Below are positions 1 to 7,399 of a DNA stretch of 64,000 nt, in pieces. The DNA is from Streptomyces mirabilis (GTDB taxonomy: Bacteria > Actinomycetota > Actinomycetes > Streptomycetales > Streptomycetaceae), in assembly GCF_039503195.1 (NCBI RefSeq), contig NZ_JBCJKP010000001.1, positions 2,604,001 to 2,668,000 on the forward strand. Reading direction: 5' to 3'. Within the stretch, counting starts at the first letter, position 1, and each line of letters begins with the position of its first letter. A model generated the notes under the pieces. That model worked only from the letters and a program-made list of their open reading frames with translations, made no database searches and was not told the origin of the DNA. The position numbers and the translations under genes were made by a program.

Positions 1-654
1 GAGCACCTCGGCACCCGCCTCGGGCACTCCCCCGACCCCGTCGACGTCCTCGCCTGGACGGTCGCGGTCGCGCGGTCGGGCCGTGCCGGATGCGCCGTCC
101 CGCTCACCGCGGACCCGCGGGCGTGGGCGCACGGCGTCGGGTTGGGGCGCCGGATGCTGTGGCTGATGCGCCGCGACGGCGAGCGCCCCAAGCTCCCCGG
201 GGGCCGCCGCCCCTACGTCCGCGCCCCGCTCCCGTCGCGCCCCGTCGACGTGCGCTACGACCGCGACGAGGAGGCCCTCCTCCTCGACGAGGGCCGTATC
301 TCGCCGGTGCCGCCGGAGGCCTGGGACTTCGAGGTGGGCGGAGTGCGCGTCCTGGAGCAGTGGTTCGCGGCCAGGACCGAGCCGGCGGAACCACCCGAGC
401 CGGGCACCTTGGAGGCGATCCGGACGGTCGGCTGGCCGCAGGCCTGGACGTCGGAGCTGCTGGAACTCGTCACGGTGCTGACACTGCTCGAGGAACTCCG
501 CCCCCAGCTGGCGGAGTTGACGATCGGTGCGCCGATCACGCGGACCGAGCTGCGCGAGGCGGGTGTCCTGCCGGTTCCGGAGGCGGCGCACCGGCCCGCG
601 TCCGTCCTCGATCATCACGAAGAGGGCCCAGAAGGACAGTTCGCGCTCATCTGA
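1..654 (+). CDS. Type ISP restriction-modification enzyme, C-terminal part (partial, 5' end outside window)
   Basis: The reading frame is open from the first base and ends at a TGA, giving 217 residues with no start in view. The segment around residues 95-125 carries a WDFEVGGVRVLEQW motif. This resembles the W-x-[YF]-x-[VI]GG-x-x-VL-x-x-W signature in the C-terminal target-recognition domain of single-polypeptide (LlaBIII-like, type ISP) methyltransferase-nucleases. The tail VLDHHEEGPEGQFALI is acidic and unstructured. The catalytic methyltransferase motifs would lie outside the window, so activity cannot be judged. The neighbouring TetR gene is convergent and 27 bp away. The family call is from motif memory; a large Streptomyces protein of unknown function is the alternative. 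Confidence 0.65.
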   Translation, partial: EHLGTRLGHSPDPVDVLAWTVAVARSGRAGCAVPLTADPRAWAHGVGLGRRMLWLMRRDGERPKLPGGRRPYVRAPLPSRPVDVRYDRDEEALLLDEGRISPVPPEAWDFEVGGVRVLEQWFAARTEPAEPPEPGTLEAIRTVGWPQAWTSELLELVTVLTLLEELRPQLAELTIGAPITRTELREAGVLPVPEAAHRPASVLDHHEEGPEGQFALI

Positions 655-681
655 CCGCGTAGGTCCGACAGCCCCGTAGAT

Positions 682-1395
682 CTAACCCTTCGGTTCGAAC
701 GCGTCCAGCACCCGTCCCAGCGCCCGCTCGAACACCGCCTCCAGGTCGATCGGGCCCGCGTCCTGCGTGAAGGCGGCCGCCATCCGCGGATACGCGCCGG
801 TCGCGATCCGGCTGCCGAGGTAGGCGATCCGCATCGCCTGCTCCTGTTCCGCGGACCAGGGCAGCGAGCGGGTGCGCTCGGCGGTGGCCAGTTCGTTGCC
901 GACGTAGGTCGTCACCACGCCGTTGAGCATCGCGATCAGCTCCATCTTCGTGCCGTACGACGCGTCCAGCGGGTCGAGGCAGACGAGACAGTGCTCCAGG
1001 TAGCGCAGGGCGTTGGGGCTGAAGCCGTAGACCGGGGACATCAGGCGCGGCAGCCACGGGTGGCGGTGCATGAGGGCACGCGTCTGATGGGCTACCCGGA
1101 GCATGTCGGCGCGCCAGTCGCCCGTCGGCTCCCAGGAGTCGTGCTCACCGCTGATGGCGTCGACCATCAGCTCGTACAGGTCCTCCTTGCGCGGGACGTA
1201 GTTGTACAGCGACATCGTGCCGCAGCCCAGCTCGGTGGCCACATGCCGCATCGAGACCCCTTCGAGCCCGTCCGCGTCCGCGATCCGCACCGCGGCGGCC
1301 GCGATGTCCGCCCGGCTGTGGGCCGCCCGCGGACCACGGCCCGCGCGCTCGGGGCGGGCCCAGATCACTTCGGGTACGGCACTGCGCCCTGTCAT
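682..1395 (-). CDS. TetR/AcrR family transcriptional regulator
   Basis: A 237-residue one-component repressor. The N-terminal HTH (roughly residues 25-75: SRADIAAAAVRIADADGLEG followed by MRHVATELGCGTMSLYNYV) is a clear TetR DNA-binding domain. The C-terminal part resembles the TetR_C_1 ligand domain found beside drug exporters. I chose the ATG at 1395 because GGAGAGG lies about 11 nt upstream; a GTG at 1407 in the same frame would overlap that site. The gene diverges from an ABC exporter. A TAGGAT -10-like hexamer (complement of 1416-1421) lies just upstream of the start, next to a palindrome that also covers the exporter promoter. Autoregulation and control of the exporter are inferred. Confidence 0.9.
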   Translation of the reverse strand: MTGRSAVPEVIWARPERAGRGPRAAHSRADIAAAAVRIADADGLEGVSMRHVATELGCGTMSLYNYVPRKEDLYELMVDAISGEHDSWEPTGDWRADMLRVAHQTRALMHRHPWLPRLMSPVYGFSPNALRYLEHCLVCLDPLDASYGTKMELIAMLNGVVTTYVGNELATAERTRSLPWSAEQEQAMRIAYLGSRIATGAYPRMAAAFTQDAGPIDLEAVFERALGRVLDAFEPKG

Positions 1396-1423
1396 GTCGT
1401 CGATCACCTCTCCACCATCCTAG

Positions 1424-1484
1424 TTACGTACAGCGTACGTAGTGCGCTATGGTCACCTCATGACAACTACGTACGCCGTACTTA
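1424..1484. promoter_or_regulatory. Divergent promoter with two TetR operator-like palindromes
   Basis: Site 1 (1425-1441) reads TACGTAC-N3-GTACGTA, with perfect 7-bp arms. Site 2 (1468-1484) reads TACGTAC-N3-GTACTTA, the same motif with one mismatch. Their centres are 43 bp apart, about four helical turns. A TATGGT -10-like hexamer at 1448-1453 lies seven bases before the ATG at 1460, so the exporter mRNA may be leaderless. Site 1 would cover its -35 region and site 2 its first codons. Repression by the adjacent TetR protein is inferred. Confidence 0.65.
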
Positions 1485-2428
1485 GTGAAGGTCTGGAGAA
1501 GAGCTTCAGGACCAAGGGGGAGGTCGTCCACGCGGTGCGCGGGCTTGATCTCGCGGTGACCGAGGGCACCGTCTGCGGGGTGCTCGGACCGAACGGCGCG
1601 GGCAAGACCACGGCGGTGCGCCTGCTCACCACGCTGCTGCGGCCCGACGCGGGGTCCGCGCGGGTCGCCGGGCACGACCTCGTACGGGAGGCGGCCGCGG
1701 TGCGCGGCGCCATCGGGGTCACCGGGCAGTACGCCTCCGTCGACGGCGACCTCACCGGCCGGGAGAACCTGCGGCTGTTCGCGCGGCTGCACCGGATGCG
1801 GGACACCGCCACACGCGCCGGTGAACTCCTCGAACGCCTCGGGCTCGCCGAGGCCGCCGACCGGCCCGCCTCCACCTACTCGGGCGGTATGCGGCGCCGC
1901 CTCGACCTCGCGGCGAGCCTGATCCGCCGCCCCGAGGTGCTCTTCCTCGACGAACCCACCACCGGGCTCGACCCGGCCAGCCGCAACCAGATCTGGGAGG
2001 CCGTGCGCGCCCTGCGGGACGAGGGCACGACCGTGCTGCTGACCACGCAGTACCTGGAGGAGGCCGACCGGCTCGCCGACGACATCGCACTCGTGGACCA
2101 CGGCCGGGTCGCGCACACCGGATCGCCCGCCGAACTCAAGGCGCTCATCGGCTCGTACGCGGAGGTCGTCGTCGCCCACGCCGACGCGATGCCCGGCGCG
2201 GCGGCCGTCCTCGACCGGCTCACCGGCTCCGAACCGGCGTTCGCCCCGGAGCGGCACGCGGTCGGGGCGGTGACCACCGATCCGACCCTGACCCTGCCCC
2301 GGCTCGTCCGTGAACTCGACGCCGCGGGGGTGCCACTGCTCGACGCGAGCCTGCGTCCGCCGACGCTCGACGACGTCTTCCTGCGCCTCACCGGAGGCCG
2401 CGCCGTCCACAAGGAGCTTGTGACATGA
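1460..2428 (+). CDS. ABC transporter ATP-binding protein, DrrA-type drug exporter
   Basis: A 322-residue cytoplasmic ATPase of the daunorubicin-resistance (DrrA) family. Visible motifs are Walker A GPNGAGKTT (residues 43-51), the ABC signature YSGGMRRRLDLA (near 140), Walker B VLFLDEPTTGLD (near 163) and a switch histidine region LLTTQYLEEAD (H-loop variant with Q). The C-terminal 90 residues match the DrrA extension, ending in a PPTLDDVFLRLTG motif. The ATG at 1460 is preferred over the in-frame GTG at 1442, which would overlap the promoter. The stop overlaps the permease start by ATGA, so the two are translationally coupled. It probably powers efflux of a hydrophobic compound sensed by the divergent TetR repressor; the substrate is unknown. 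Confidence 0.93.
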   Translation: MTTTYAVLSEGLEKSFRTKGEVVHAVRGLDLAVTEGTVCGVLGPNGAGKTTAVRLLTTLLRPDAGSARVAGHDLVREAAAVRGAIGVTGQYASVDGDLTGRENLRLFARLHRMRDTATRAGELLERLGLAEAADRPASTYSGGMRRRLDLAASLIRRPEVLFLDEPTTGLDPASRNQIWEAVRALRDEGTTVLLTTQYLEEADRLADDIALVDHGRVAHTGSPAELKALIGSYAEVVVAHADAMPGAAAVLDRLTGSEPAFAPERHAVGAVTTDPTLTLPRLVRELDAAGVPLLDASLRPPTLDDVFLRLTGGRAVHKELVT

Positions 2429-3207
2429 GCACGTTGGCGTACGACGGGACCGCGATGCTGGGGCGGCACCTGCGGCGGATCCGGCACAATCCCGGGCTGC
2501 TGATCCTCACCCAGTCCATGCCGATCACGATGCTGCTGTTCTTCGGATACGTCTTCGGCAGTGCCCTCGCGACACCCGGACAGGAGTACCGTGCCTTCCT
2601 GCTGCCGGGACTGCTGGTGGCGACCGCCGCCAACGGAATCATGACCGGCATGTTCCAGGCCGCCCAGGACTCGCACCGGGGCGTGATGGACCGCTTCCGC
2701 ACCCTGCCGATGAGCCGGGCCGCCGTGCCGCTCGGACAGGCGCTCGCGGACCTCGTGGTCACCGCCGTGGGCACAGTGCCGCTGATGCTGGTCGGGCTGG
2801 CCGTGGGCTGGCGGATCGAGGGGTCGGCGCTCCGGGCGGTGGCCGGCGTCGGACTCCTGCTGCTCTTCCGGTTCGCGACGACATGGATCGGCATCGTGCT
2901 GGGCCTCGCCTCACAGAGCGAGGAGGCGGCCGGTCAACTGGGCGGCGCGACGTTCATCCTGCCGCTGCTGTCGAACGCGTACATCCCCACCGACAACCTG
3001 CCCGGCTGGCTGCGCACGGTGGCCGAGTGGAATCCGATCAGCGCGGTGACCACAGCACTGCGGGACCTCTTCGGGAACGCTCCGGTGCCGGACGAGGGGG
3101 CCTGGCCGGTGACGCATCCGGTGGCCGGGGCGCTGACCTGGTGCGCCGCCCTTCTCGCGGTGTTCGTGCCGCTCGCCGTGTGCCGGTACGCGACCGGCGA
3201 GCGGTGA
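2425..3207 (+). CDS. ABC-2 type transporter permease, DrrB-type
   Basis: A 260-residue integral membrane protein with about six hydrophobic segments. The first follows HLRRIRHNPGLLILTQSMPI; others include GTVPLMLVGLAVGW and TWCAALLAVFVPLAVCRY. The spacing and the LSNAYIPTDNLPGWLRTVAEWNP motif before the last segment are typical of ABC-2 (DrrB) exporter permeases. Its start overlaps the ATPase stop (ATGA), and the pair forms a two-gene operon downstream of the divergent TetR gene. It would form the membrane channel for the ATPase at 1460-2428. No obvious terminator follows in the 250 bp before the next convergent gene. Confidence 0.92.
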   Translation: MSTLAYDGTAMLGRHLRRIRHNPGLLILTQSMPITMLLFFGYVFGSALATPGQEYRAFLLPGLLVATAANGIMTGMFQAAQDSHRGVMDRFRTLPMSRAAVPLGQALADLVVTAVGTVPLMLVGLAVGWRIEGSALRAVAGVGLLLLFRFATTWIGIVLGLASQSEEAAGQLGGATFILPLLSNAYIPTDNLPGWLRTVAEWNPISAVTTALRDLFGNAPVPDEGAWPVTHPVAGALTWCAALLAVFVPLAVCRYATGER

Positions 3208-3454
3208 GACCCGACGGAGCCTCGGACACCTGCGGTTGACCACGACCCAGGGCCGGGAGGAGGGGAGACGGAGACCGCCGCGCCCCGCCGGGCGGGAAGG
3301 AGGCGCACAAAAAGACGAAGGGGGGTGCACCCGCGCTCCGGGAACACACCGGGGCGGCGCTGCGTGCCGTGGGGACGACGGGCGGCGAGAACGCAGCGCT
3401 TACGCCGGGGCGGTGTGGTCGCCCGAGCGCGGGTTCGAGTACCGCGCGACCGTA

Positions 3455-3724
3455 CTAGTGGCCGCCGAACAGCGAACGACGCAGCCGCTTCAGAGGGGCG
3501 AAGAGCGAGACCCGCCGTACGCGCGCGCCCCTCCCACTGCTGTCGTGCGCGGTGTCACGCGCGGTGAGCTCACGCATCAGCGAGGTCGCCTCGGCCGTCT
3601 CGCGCTGCGGGACGGCAGGGCCGCCCAGCACCGCCAGGTGGCGGTCGAGGCGCGAACTGGTCGCGCTGCTCCCGCAGGTGATCGCAGGGACACGTGCCCT
3701 GCTGCGCACTGTTATCTGTTCCAT
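3455..3724 (-). CDS. Small conserved Streptomyces protein of unknown function
   Basis: An 89-residue basic protein starting MEQITVRSRARVPAI and ending with RVSLFAPLKRLRRSLFGGH. The start at 3724 has a GGGGAGAG ribosome site seven bases upstream; a longer in-frame ORF to 3790 lacks this. It has no membrane segment or signal peptide. The LDRHLAVLGG segment and the basic, amphipathic C-terminus (PLKRLRRSLFGG) resemble small conserved proteins I recall from other streptomycetes. I cannot assign a function. It sits alone, convergent with the exporter operon. A membrane-surface peptide is possible from the C-terminal helix, but that is a guess. Confidence 0.65.
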   Translation of the reverse strand: MEQITVRSRARVPAITCGSSATSSRLDRHLAVLGGPAVPQRETAEATSLMRELTARDTAHDSSGRGARVRRVSLFAPLKRLRRSLFGGH

Positions 3725-3839
3725 GTCTCTCCCCACCCGTACGAGTCCACCCGGCCCGGGCAGGCTAACCCTATCGCTCCCTCGTGGCACTCGTGTATCG
3801 CGGTGGCAGGATTCACCTTCCTCGTAAGGGTGTTGACAG

Positions 3840-4664
3840 TTACTCTCCGAATCCGACCGATTTCAGGGCGAGTTGCGCAACTGGCCTGGTGGAGGGCTGT
3901 ACCGAGCCCCCCTGCGGCTCGACGGTGACAGCCAGTGACGTGGCGTTGGTGTTCAGTCCGTCGGCAATCAAGGGCGTGTCGCCCTCGAAGAGCCCGAGGG
4001 AGCGCGGTTGCACGTTGGGGCGCATGAGCCACAGCTGGTGCACGCGCCCCCCTGACGGAGCGGCAAGTCCGCTCAAGGTCACGACGGCGCGCCGCTCCGA
4101 CGCGGAGGCGACCACTCCGATTCCACGGCCCTGTGCATCCCGGTCGCTCGTCGCCCGGGCGTCGGGGGCCGCCAGAACGTGGGCGATCTCACGTGCCTGG
4201 GCCCGCTCCTGGTCCAACTTGTCCTGAGTCTGTGTCGCCTGCACGGCGAAGAGGGACGCCACGACGAGTGCCGCGGCGGCGGTGGCGGTGGAGAGCGGGG
4301 CGAGCAGGGACCTGAAGCGCGGGGTCCGGTCGCGCGCGGGCCCGTGCGCCGCGCGCCCACGGGGCACGCCGCTCGGCAACGCCTGCGACGGGTGGGCGGG
4401 ATGCGACGGGTCCGGCGCCTCTTGAGGAGTCGTCCGTACGGCGGTCAGGACCCGTTCGCGCAGGGCGGCCGGTGCGGGTGCCGCGGTGGACCAGGCGAGC
4501 CGCACCGCGTCCTCGCCCAGCTCCCGCACCTCGGCCGCGCACCGGGGGCAGCCCCGCAGATGACGCTCGAAGCGGCGCCGTTCGTCGGGTTCCAGCGCGT
4601 CGAGGGCGTAGGGGGCGGCGAGCGAGTGCAGATCGCGGCGCAGCAGACGGTCGAGGACGCTCAT
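3840..4664 (-). CDS. rskA: RskA-type zinc-binding anti-sigma factor (anti-SigK)
   Basis: A 274-residue single-pass membrane anti-sigma factor. The N-terminal domain has the zinc-finger motif H35-x3-C39-x2-C42 (RHLRGCPRC) that binds the sigma factor. A Pro-rich linker leads to one transmembrane helix (about residues 125-147, STATAAAALVVASLFAV). The C-terminal half is the RskA extracytoplasmic domain, with LWLMRPNVQPRSLGLFEG and VTVEPQGGS. The ATG at 4664 has GGGAGG eight bases upstream. A longer same-frame ORF to 4925 is low-complexity and is replaced here by a separate small ORF whose stop overlaps this ATG. It would hold the sigma factor encoded upstream at the membrane and release it by regulated proteolysis, as known for RskA. 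Confidence 0.88.
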   Translation of the reverse strand: MSVLDRLLRRDLHSLAAPYALDALEPDERRRFERHLRGCPRCAAEVRELGEDAVRLAWSTAAPAPAALRERVLTAVRTTPQEAPDPSHPAHPSQALPSGVPRGRAAHGPARDRTPRFRSLLAPLSTATAAAALVVASLFAVQATQTQDKLDQERAQAREIAHVLAAPDARATSDRDAQGRGIGVVASASERRAVVTLSGLAAPSGGRVHQLWLMRPNVQPRSLGLFEGDTPLIADGLNTNATSLAVTVEPQGGSVQPSTRPVAQLALKSVGFGE

Positions 4665-4918
4665 ACGACGCCTCCCTGGGGGTGCGGGGCGCGGCTGGGC
4701 AGTTCCAGGGCGCGGATACGGGGGTGTCGGGATCCGGGGGGAAGGCGCCGCGGGTGGGGAGCACGGCCCTGGCGGGCGAACTCCGGGTCCGGCGCGGCAG
4801 GCCGGCAGATGAACTCTTGATCCGGCGCGGCAGGTTGACGGTCGAACTCTTGAGCCCGCGCGGCAGGTTGACGGACCGGCACCCCGACCCCGTGGCGCGG
4901 TGTCCGACGCGCGCTCAT
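4661..4918 (-). CDS. Candidate 85-residue ORF bridging sigK and rskA, with 11-residue repeats
   Basis: This ORF starts at an ATG that overlaps the sigma-factor stop (ATGA, 4918-4915). It has GGGAGG nine to ten bases upstream and ends in a TGA overlapping the anti-sigma ATG (ATGA, 4664-4661). The product is basic and Pro/Arg-rich, with three repeats of the form [QR]PAAPDxEF plus two or three residues, encoded by a 33-bp tandem repeat. Third-position G+C is only about three-quarters, lower than in the neighbours. That leaves two readings: a real coupled small protein, or a repeat-expanded spacer that stayed open so ribosomes can run from sigK into rskA. I do not recognise the sequence. Confidence 0.45.
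   Translation of the reverse strand: MSARRTPRHGVGVPVRQPAARAQEFDRQPAAPDQEFICRPAAPDPEFARQGRAPHPRRLPPGSRHPRIRALELPSRAPHPQGGVV
4779..4877. repeat. 33-bp tandem repeat, three units
   Basis: Units at 4779-4811, 4812-4844 and 4845-4877 share a core GGCGCGGCAGG or GCGCGGCAGGTTGACGG, and each begins AACTC. The period is exactly 11 codons, so every reading frame stays open. The repeats lie in the unusually long (250 bp) spacer between sigK and rskA. Confidence 0.8.
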
Positions 4919-5457
4919 GCCGCACCTCCCAGGCAGTGGCGCAACCGCGTCAGTCCGTCGCGCATACGTGTCTTGACCGTGCCGAGCGGCAGGGAGAGGC
5001 GTTCGGCGACTTCGCGATAGGTGTAGCCGTCGTAGTAGGCGAGGGTGACGGACTGCCGTTGCAGAGTGGTCAGCCGCTCCAGGCAGCGGCGCACCCACTC
5101 GCGTTCGAGCCCGGCCTCCACCTCCTCGGCGACCTGGTCGAAGGCGGGATGATGGGCGCGCTGCCCCTCGCGCTGCTCGCGTTCGGTGGCCGCGCGGGCG
5201 CTGCGGACCCGGTCGACGGCCCGGCGGTGCGCGAGGGTGAGGATCCAGGACAGGGCGCTGCCCCGGCCGGGGTCGAACCGTGCGGCGGAACGCCAGAGTT
5301 CGAGCAACACCTCCTGAGCCACCTCCTCCGACTGGGCCACGTCCCGCACCACACGGCGTACGAGCCCGAACACGGGCCCGGACACCTGCCCGTACAGCTC
5401 CTCGAATGCCTTCTGGTCGCCTCCGGCCACGAGCACCAGAAGTTCGTCCGCCTCCAC
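4915..5457 (-). CDS. sigK: ECF sigma factor, SigK type
   Basis: A 180-residue group IV sigma factor. Region 2 (about residues 15-80) has FEELYGQVSGPVFGLVRRV and the RFDPGRGSALSWILTLAHRRAVDRVR stretch that contacts the -10. Region 4 (about residues 118-170) contains LTTLQRQSVTLAYYDGYTYREVAERL and GTVKTRMRDGLTRLR, a canonical recognition helix. GTG at 5457 is the start, with a GGGGGGACGA ribosome site. The cognate anti-sigma gene lies downstream. A CCATCC-N15-GCGAAC promoter upstream suggests autoregulation, and a similar promoter precedes the divergent DUF4331 operon. Assignment to SigK rests on the RskA partner, the sequence pattern and the promoter type; other ECF subgroups are less likely. 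Confidence 0.88.
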   Translation of the reverse strand: MEADELLVLVAGGDQKAFEELYGQVSGPVFGLVRRVVRDVAQSEEVAQEVLLELWRSAARFDPGRGSALSWILTLAHRRAVDRVRSARAATEREQREGQRAHHPAFDQVAEEVEAGLEREWVRRCLERLTTLQRQSVTLAYYDGYTYREVAERLSLPLGTVKTRMRDGLTRLRHCLGGAA

Positions 5458-5503
5458 TCGTCCCCCCTCTCCGGCCGCGCGCGGCCTGTCCCTGCACCTA
5501 CAT

Positions 5504-5530
5504 GTTCGCAGCGCGAGCGCCTCCGGATGG
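5504..5530 (-). promoter_or_regulatory. SigK-type promoter of sigK
   Basis: On the minus strand CCATCC (complement of 5525-5530) is separated by 15 bases from GCGAAC (complement of 5504-5509), about 45 bases before the sigK start. CCATCC at -35 and a CGAA-containing -10 are features I recall for mycobacterial SigK promoters. The exact consensus was not checked. Confidence 0.55.
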
Positions 5531-5665
5531 GTTACGGATCACGGCGGTCAAAACGCGGGTCGGTGGCCAAAGAGTGATGAGGGGTCTCTGAGAGCGCCGT
5601 GAAAGAAACCGGCCCGTCGATGAAACGAGCCGCGAAACCCGCCGTAAGAACGATTGGGATTCGAC

Positions 5666-5692
5666 CAATCCACCCCGGCGACCGCTCCGAAT
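5666..5692 (+). promoter_or_regulatory. SigK-type promoter of the DUF4331 operon
   Basis: CAATCC (5666-5671) and CCGAAT (5687-5692) are separated by 15 bases, the same spacing as in the divergent sigK promoter. The ATG of the DUF4331 gene follows 38 bases later. The matched pair supports one regulon facing both ways. Confidence 0.6.
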
Positions 5693-5730
5693 GGCGTGCG
5701 TCAGGCAATTGGGATCTGAGGACGGACGGC

Positions 5731-7254
5731 ATGACACCTATCTCCAGGAGTGGCTTGGGACGCAGGAGTCTCGCGACCCTCGTCTGCGGTGCGCTGGCTG
5801 CCGGGGGGCTCGTAGCCGCCGGCGTAGCCGCGCTGGACCCCGGGGCGGCCTCCGCCTCCAGTCACCGGGAGGCCCCGCTCATCTCGGGCACTCCCCAGTA
5901 CGACAACACCGACCTGTACGCCTTCGTCAGCCCGGACAAGCCGGACACGACGACGGTCATCGCGAACTTCATACCCTTCGAGGAGCCGGCCGGCGGGCCG
6001 AACTTCTACACGTTCGCCGACGACGCCCAGTACGACATCCACATCGACAACAACGGTGACGCGCAGAGCGAGCTGGTGTACCGGTACACCTTCAAGACGC
6101 ACCGCAAGAACGGCGACACGTTCCTCTACAACACGGGCCCGGTCAACAGCCTCGACGACCCGGACCTGAACATCACGCAGACCTACGACATCGACCTGCT
6201 GCGGCTGCACAACCAGAAGCTGGTCTCCAAGACGAAGGTCGCGGACGACATCCCGGTCGCGCCGTCGAACGTCGGCAAGGCCTCGATGCCCGACTACACG
6301 AAGCTCCGCAACCAGGCCGTGTACAAGCTCGCGGGCGACTCGACGACCTTCGCCGGCCAGGCGGACGACCCCTTCTTCGCCGATCTGCGGGTCTTCGACC
6401 TGCTGTACGGCGGCAACCTGTCCGAGGTCGGGCGGGACACGCTCAAGGGCTACAACGTCAACACGCTGGCCCTGCAGGTGCCCAACTACATGATCCAGGA
6501 GTCGTCGAAGCAGCCGATCGTCGGCATCTGGTCCACCGTCCAGCGCAAGGACGCCCGCGGCTACTACACCCAGGTCTCGCGCCTGGGCAGCCCGCTGGTC
6601 AACGAGGTCGTCAACCCGCAGAAGGACAAGGACAAGTTCAACGCGTCCTCACCCTGGGACGACGCGCAGTTCCTGAAGAACGTGACCAACCCGGAGCTGC
6701 CCAAGCTCATCGAGGCGATCTACAAGATCAAGGCGCCCGCAGAGCCGCGCAACGACCTGGTCGACGTGTTCCTGAAGGGCGTGAAGGGCCTCAACCAGCC
6801 GCCCAAGGTCCGCCCGGCGGAGGAGCTGCGGCTCAACACCTCGATCAAGCCCAGCATGCACCCCAAGCGGCTCGGTGTGCTCGACGGCGACAACGCGGGC
6901 TTCCCGAACGGGCGTCGGCTCGCCGACGACGTGATCGATGCCTCGCTGCGGGTCGTCGAGGGTGAACTCCTCGGCCAGAAGACCGGTCTGTCGGACTCGG
7001 TCGACAAGAACGACAAGAGCTTCGAGAAGTCGTTCCCCTACGTGGCCGAGCCCACCTCGGGTTCGCGCGGACCGCTGGCGAAGGGCAACGGAAGCAACGT
7101 CAAGAACCAGCTGGGTGACGCCCTGCAGACGGGCTCCGGCAGCACGAACATCATGCTGATCGCGGGCTCCGCGGCGGCGGGCGTGGCCGGGGTCCTGCTG
7201 ATCGGCGCCGGCGTCATGTGGTGGCGCCGCCGCATGTACAACCGGGCCTACTGA
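5731..7254 (+). CDS. DUF4331 family exported, membrane-anchored protein
   Basis: A 507-residue protein with an N-terminal Sec signal (ATLVCGALAAGGLVAAGVAA, cleavage near GAASA-SSHRE). The DUF4331 domain opens with SSHREAPLISGTPQYDNTDL and continues through DAQYDIHIDNNGDAQSELVYR. A C-terminal transmembrane helix (IMLIAGSAAAGVAGVLLIGAGV) and a basic tail (WWRRRMYNRAY) anchor it to the membrane with the domain outside. The family function is unknown. It heads an operon with a TPR protein and a NicO-type transporter, behind a SigK-like promoter. The ATG at 5731 places the signal peptide correctly; the upstream in-frame extension (from 5599) runs across the promoter and is rejected. Confidence 0.88.
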   Translation: MTPISRSGLGRRSLATLVCGALAAGGLVAAGVAALDPGAASASSHREAPLISGTPQYDNTDLYAFVSPDKPDTTTVIANFIPFEEPAGGPNFYTFADDAQYDIHIDNNGDAQSELVYRYTFKTHRKNGDTFLYNTGPVNSLDDPDLNITQTYDIDLLRLHNQKLVSKTKVADDIPVAPSNVGKASMPDYTKLRNQAVYKLAGDSTTFAGQADDPFFADLRVFDLLYGGNLSEVGRDTLKGYNVNTLALQVPNYMIQESSKQPIVGIWSTVQRKDARGYYTQVSRLGSPLVNEVVNPQKDKDKFNASSPWDDAQFLKNVTNPELPKLIEAIYKIKAPAEPRNDLVDVFLKGVKGLNQPPKVRPAEELRLNTSIKPSMHPKRLGVLDGDNAGFPNGRRLADDVIDASLRVVEGELLGQKTGLSDSVDKNDKSFEKSFPYVAEPTSGSRGPLAKGNGSNVKNQLGDALQTGSGSTNIMLIAGSAAAGVAGVLLIGAGVMWWRRRMYNRAY

Positions 7255-7271
7255 CCGGCCCTGGCGACCCG

Positions 7272-7350
7272 ACCGGGCCCGTTTGACCGGGCCCGGTCCA
7301 CCGACTGGCGCGGCCCGCACCCCACCACCCCCCACACCGCGGGCCGCGCC
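7272..7350. terminator. Two consecutive stem-loops between DUF4331 and TPR genes
   Basis: ACCGGGCCC (7272-7280) pairs with GGGCCCGGT (7289-7297). GGCGCGGCCCGC (7307-7318) pairs perfectly with GCGGGCCGCGCC (7339-7350). No T-run follows, as is common in Streptomyces. They could attenuate transcription into the downstream genes or protect the DUF4331 transcript. Confidence 0.5.
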
Positions 7351-7399
7351 GCCCCACCCCCACGACGACCGTTCACCCCAAGGACTTTGAGGAGAGGGC

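Noticed and set aside
3425..3450. GGTTCGAGTACC, resembling a tRNA T-loop
   Set aside because: The flanking bases do not form a 5-bp T-stem and no acceptor or anticodon arm is present nearby.
3208..3454. Arg-rich plus-strand ORFs after the ABC exporter
   Set aside because: They have no ribosome site and no domain, and overlap the well-supported minus-strand small gene.
4665..4925. 87-residue N-terminal extension of the anti-sigma factor (same frame to 4925)
   Set aside because: It is Cys/Arg/Pro low-complexity from the 33-bp repeat, while the ATG at 4664 has a strong ribosome site and begins the conserved domain.
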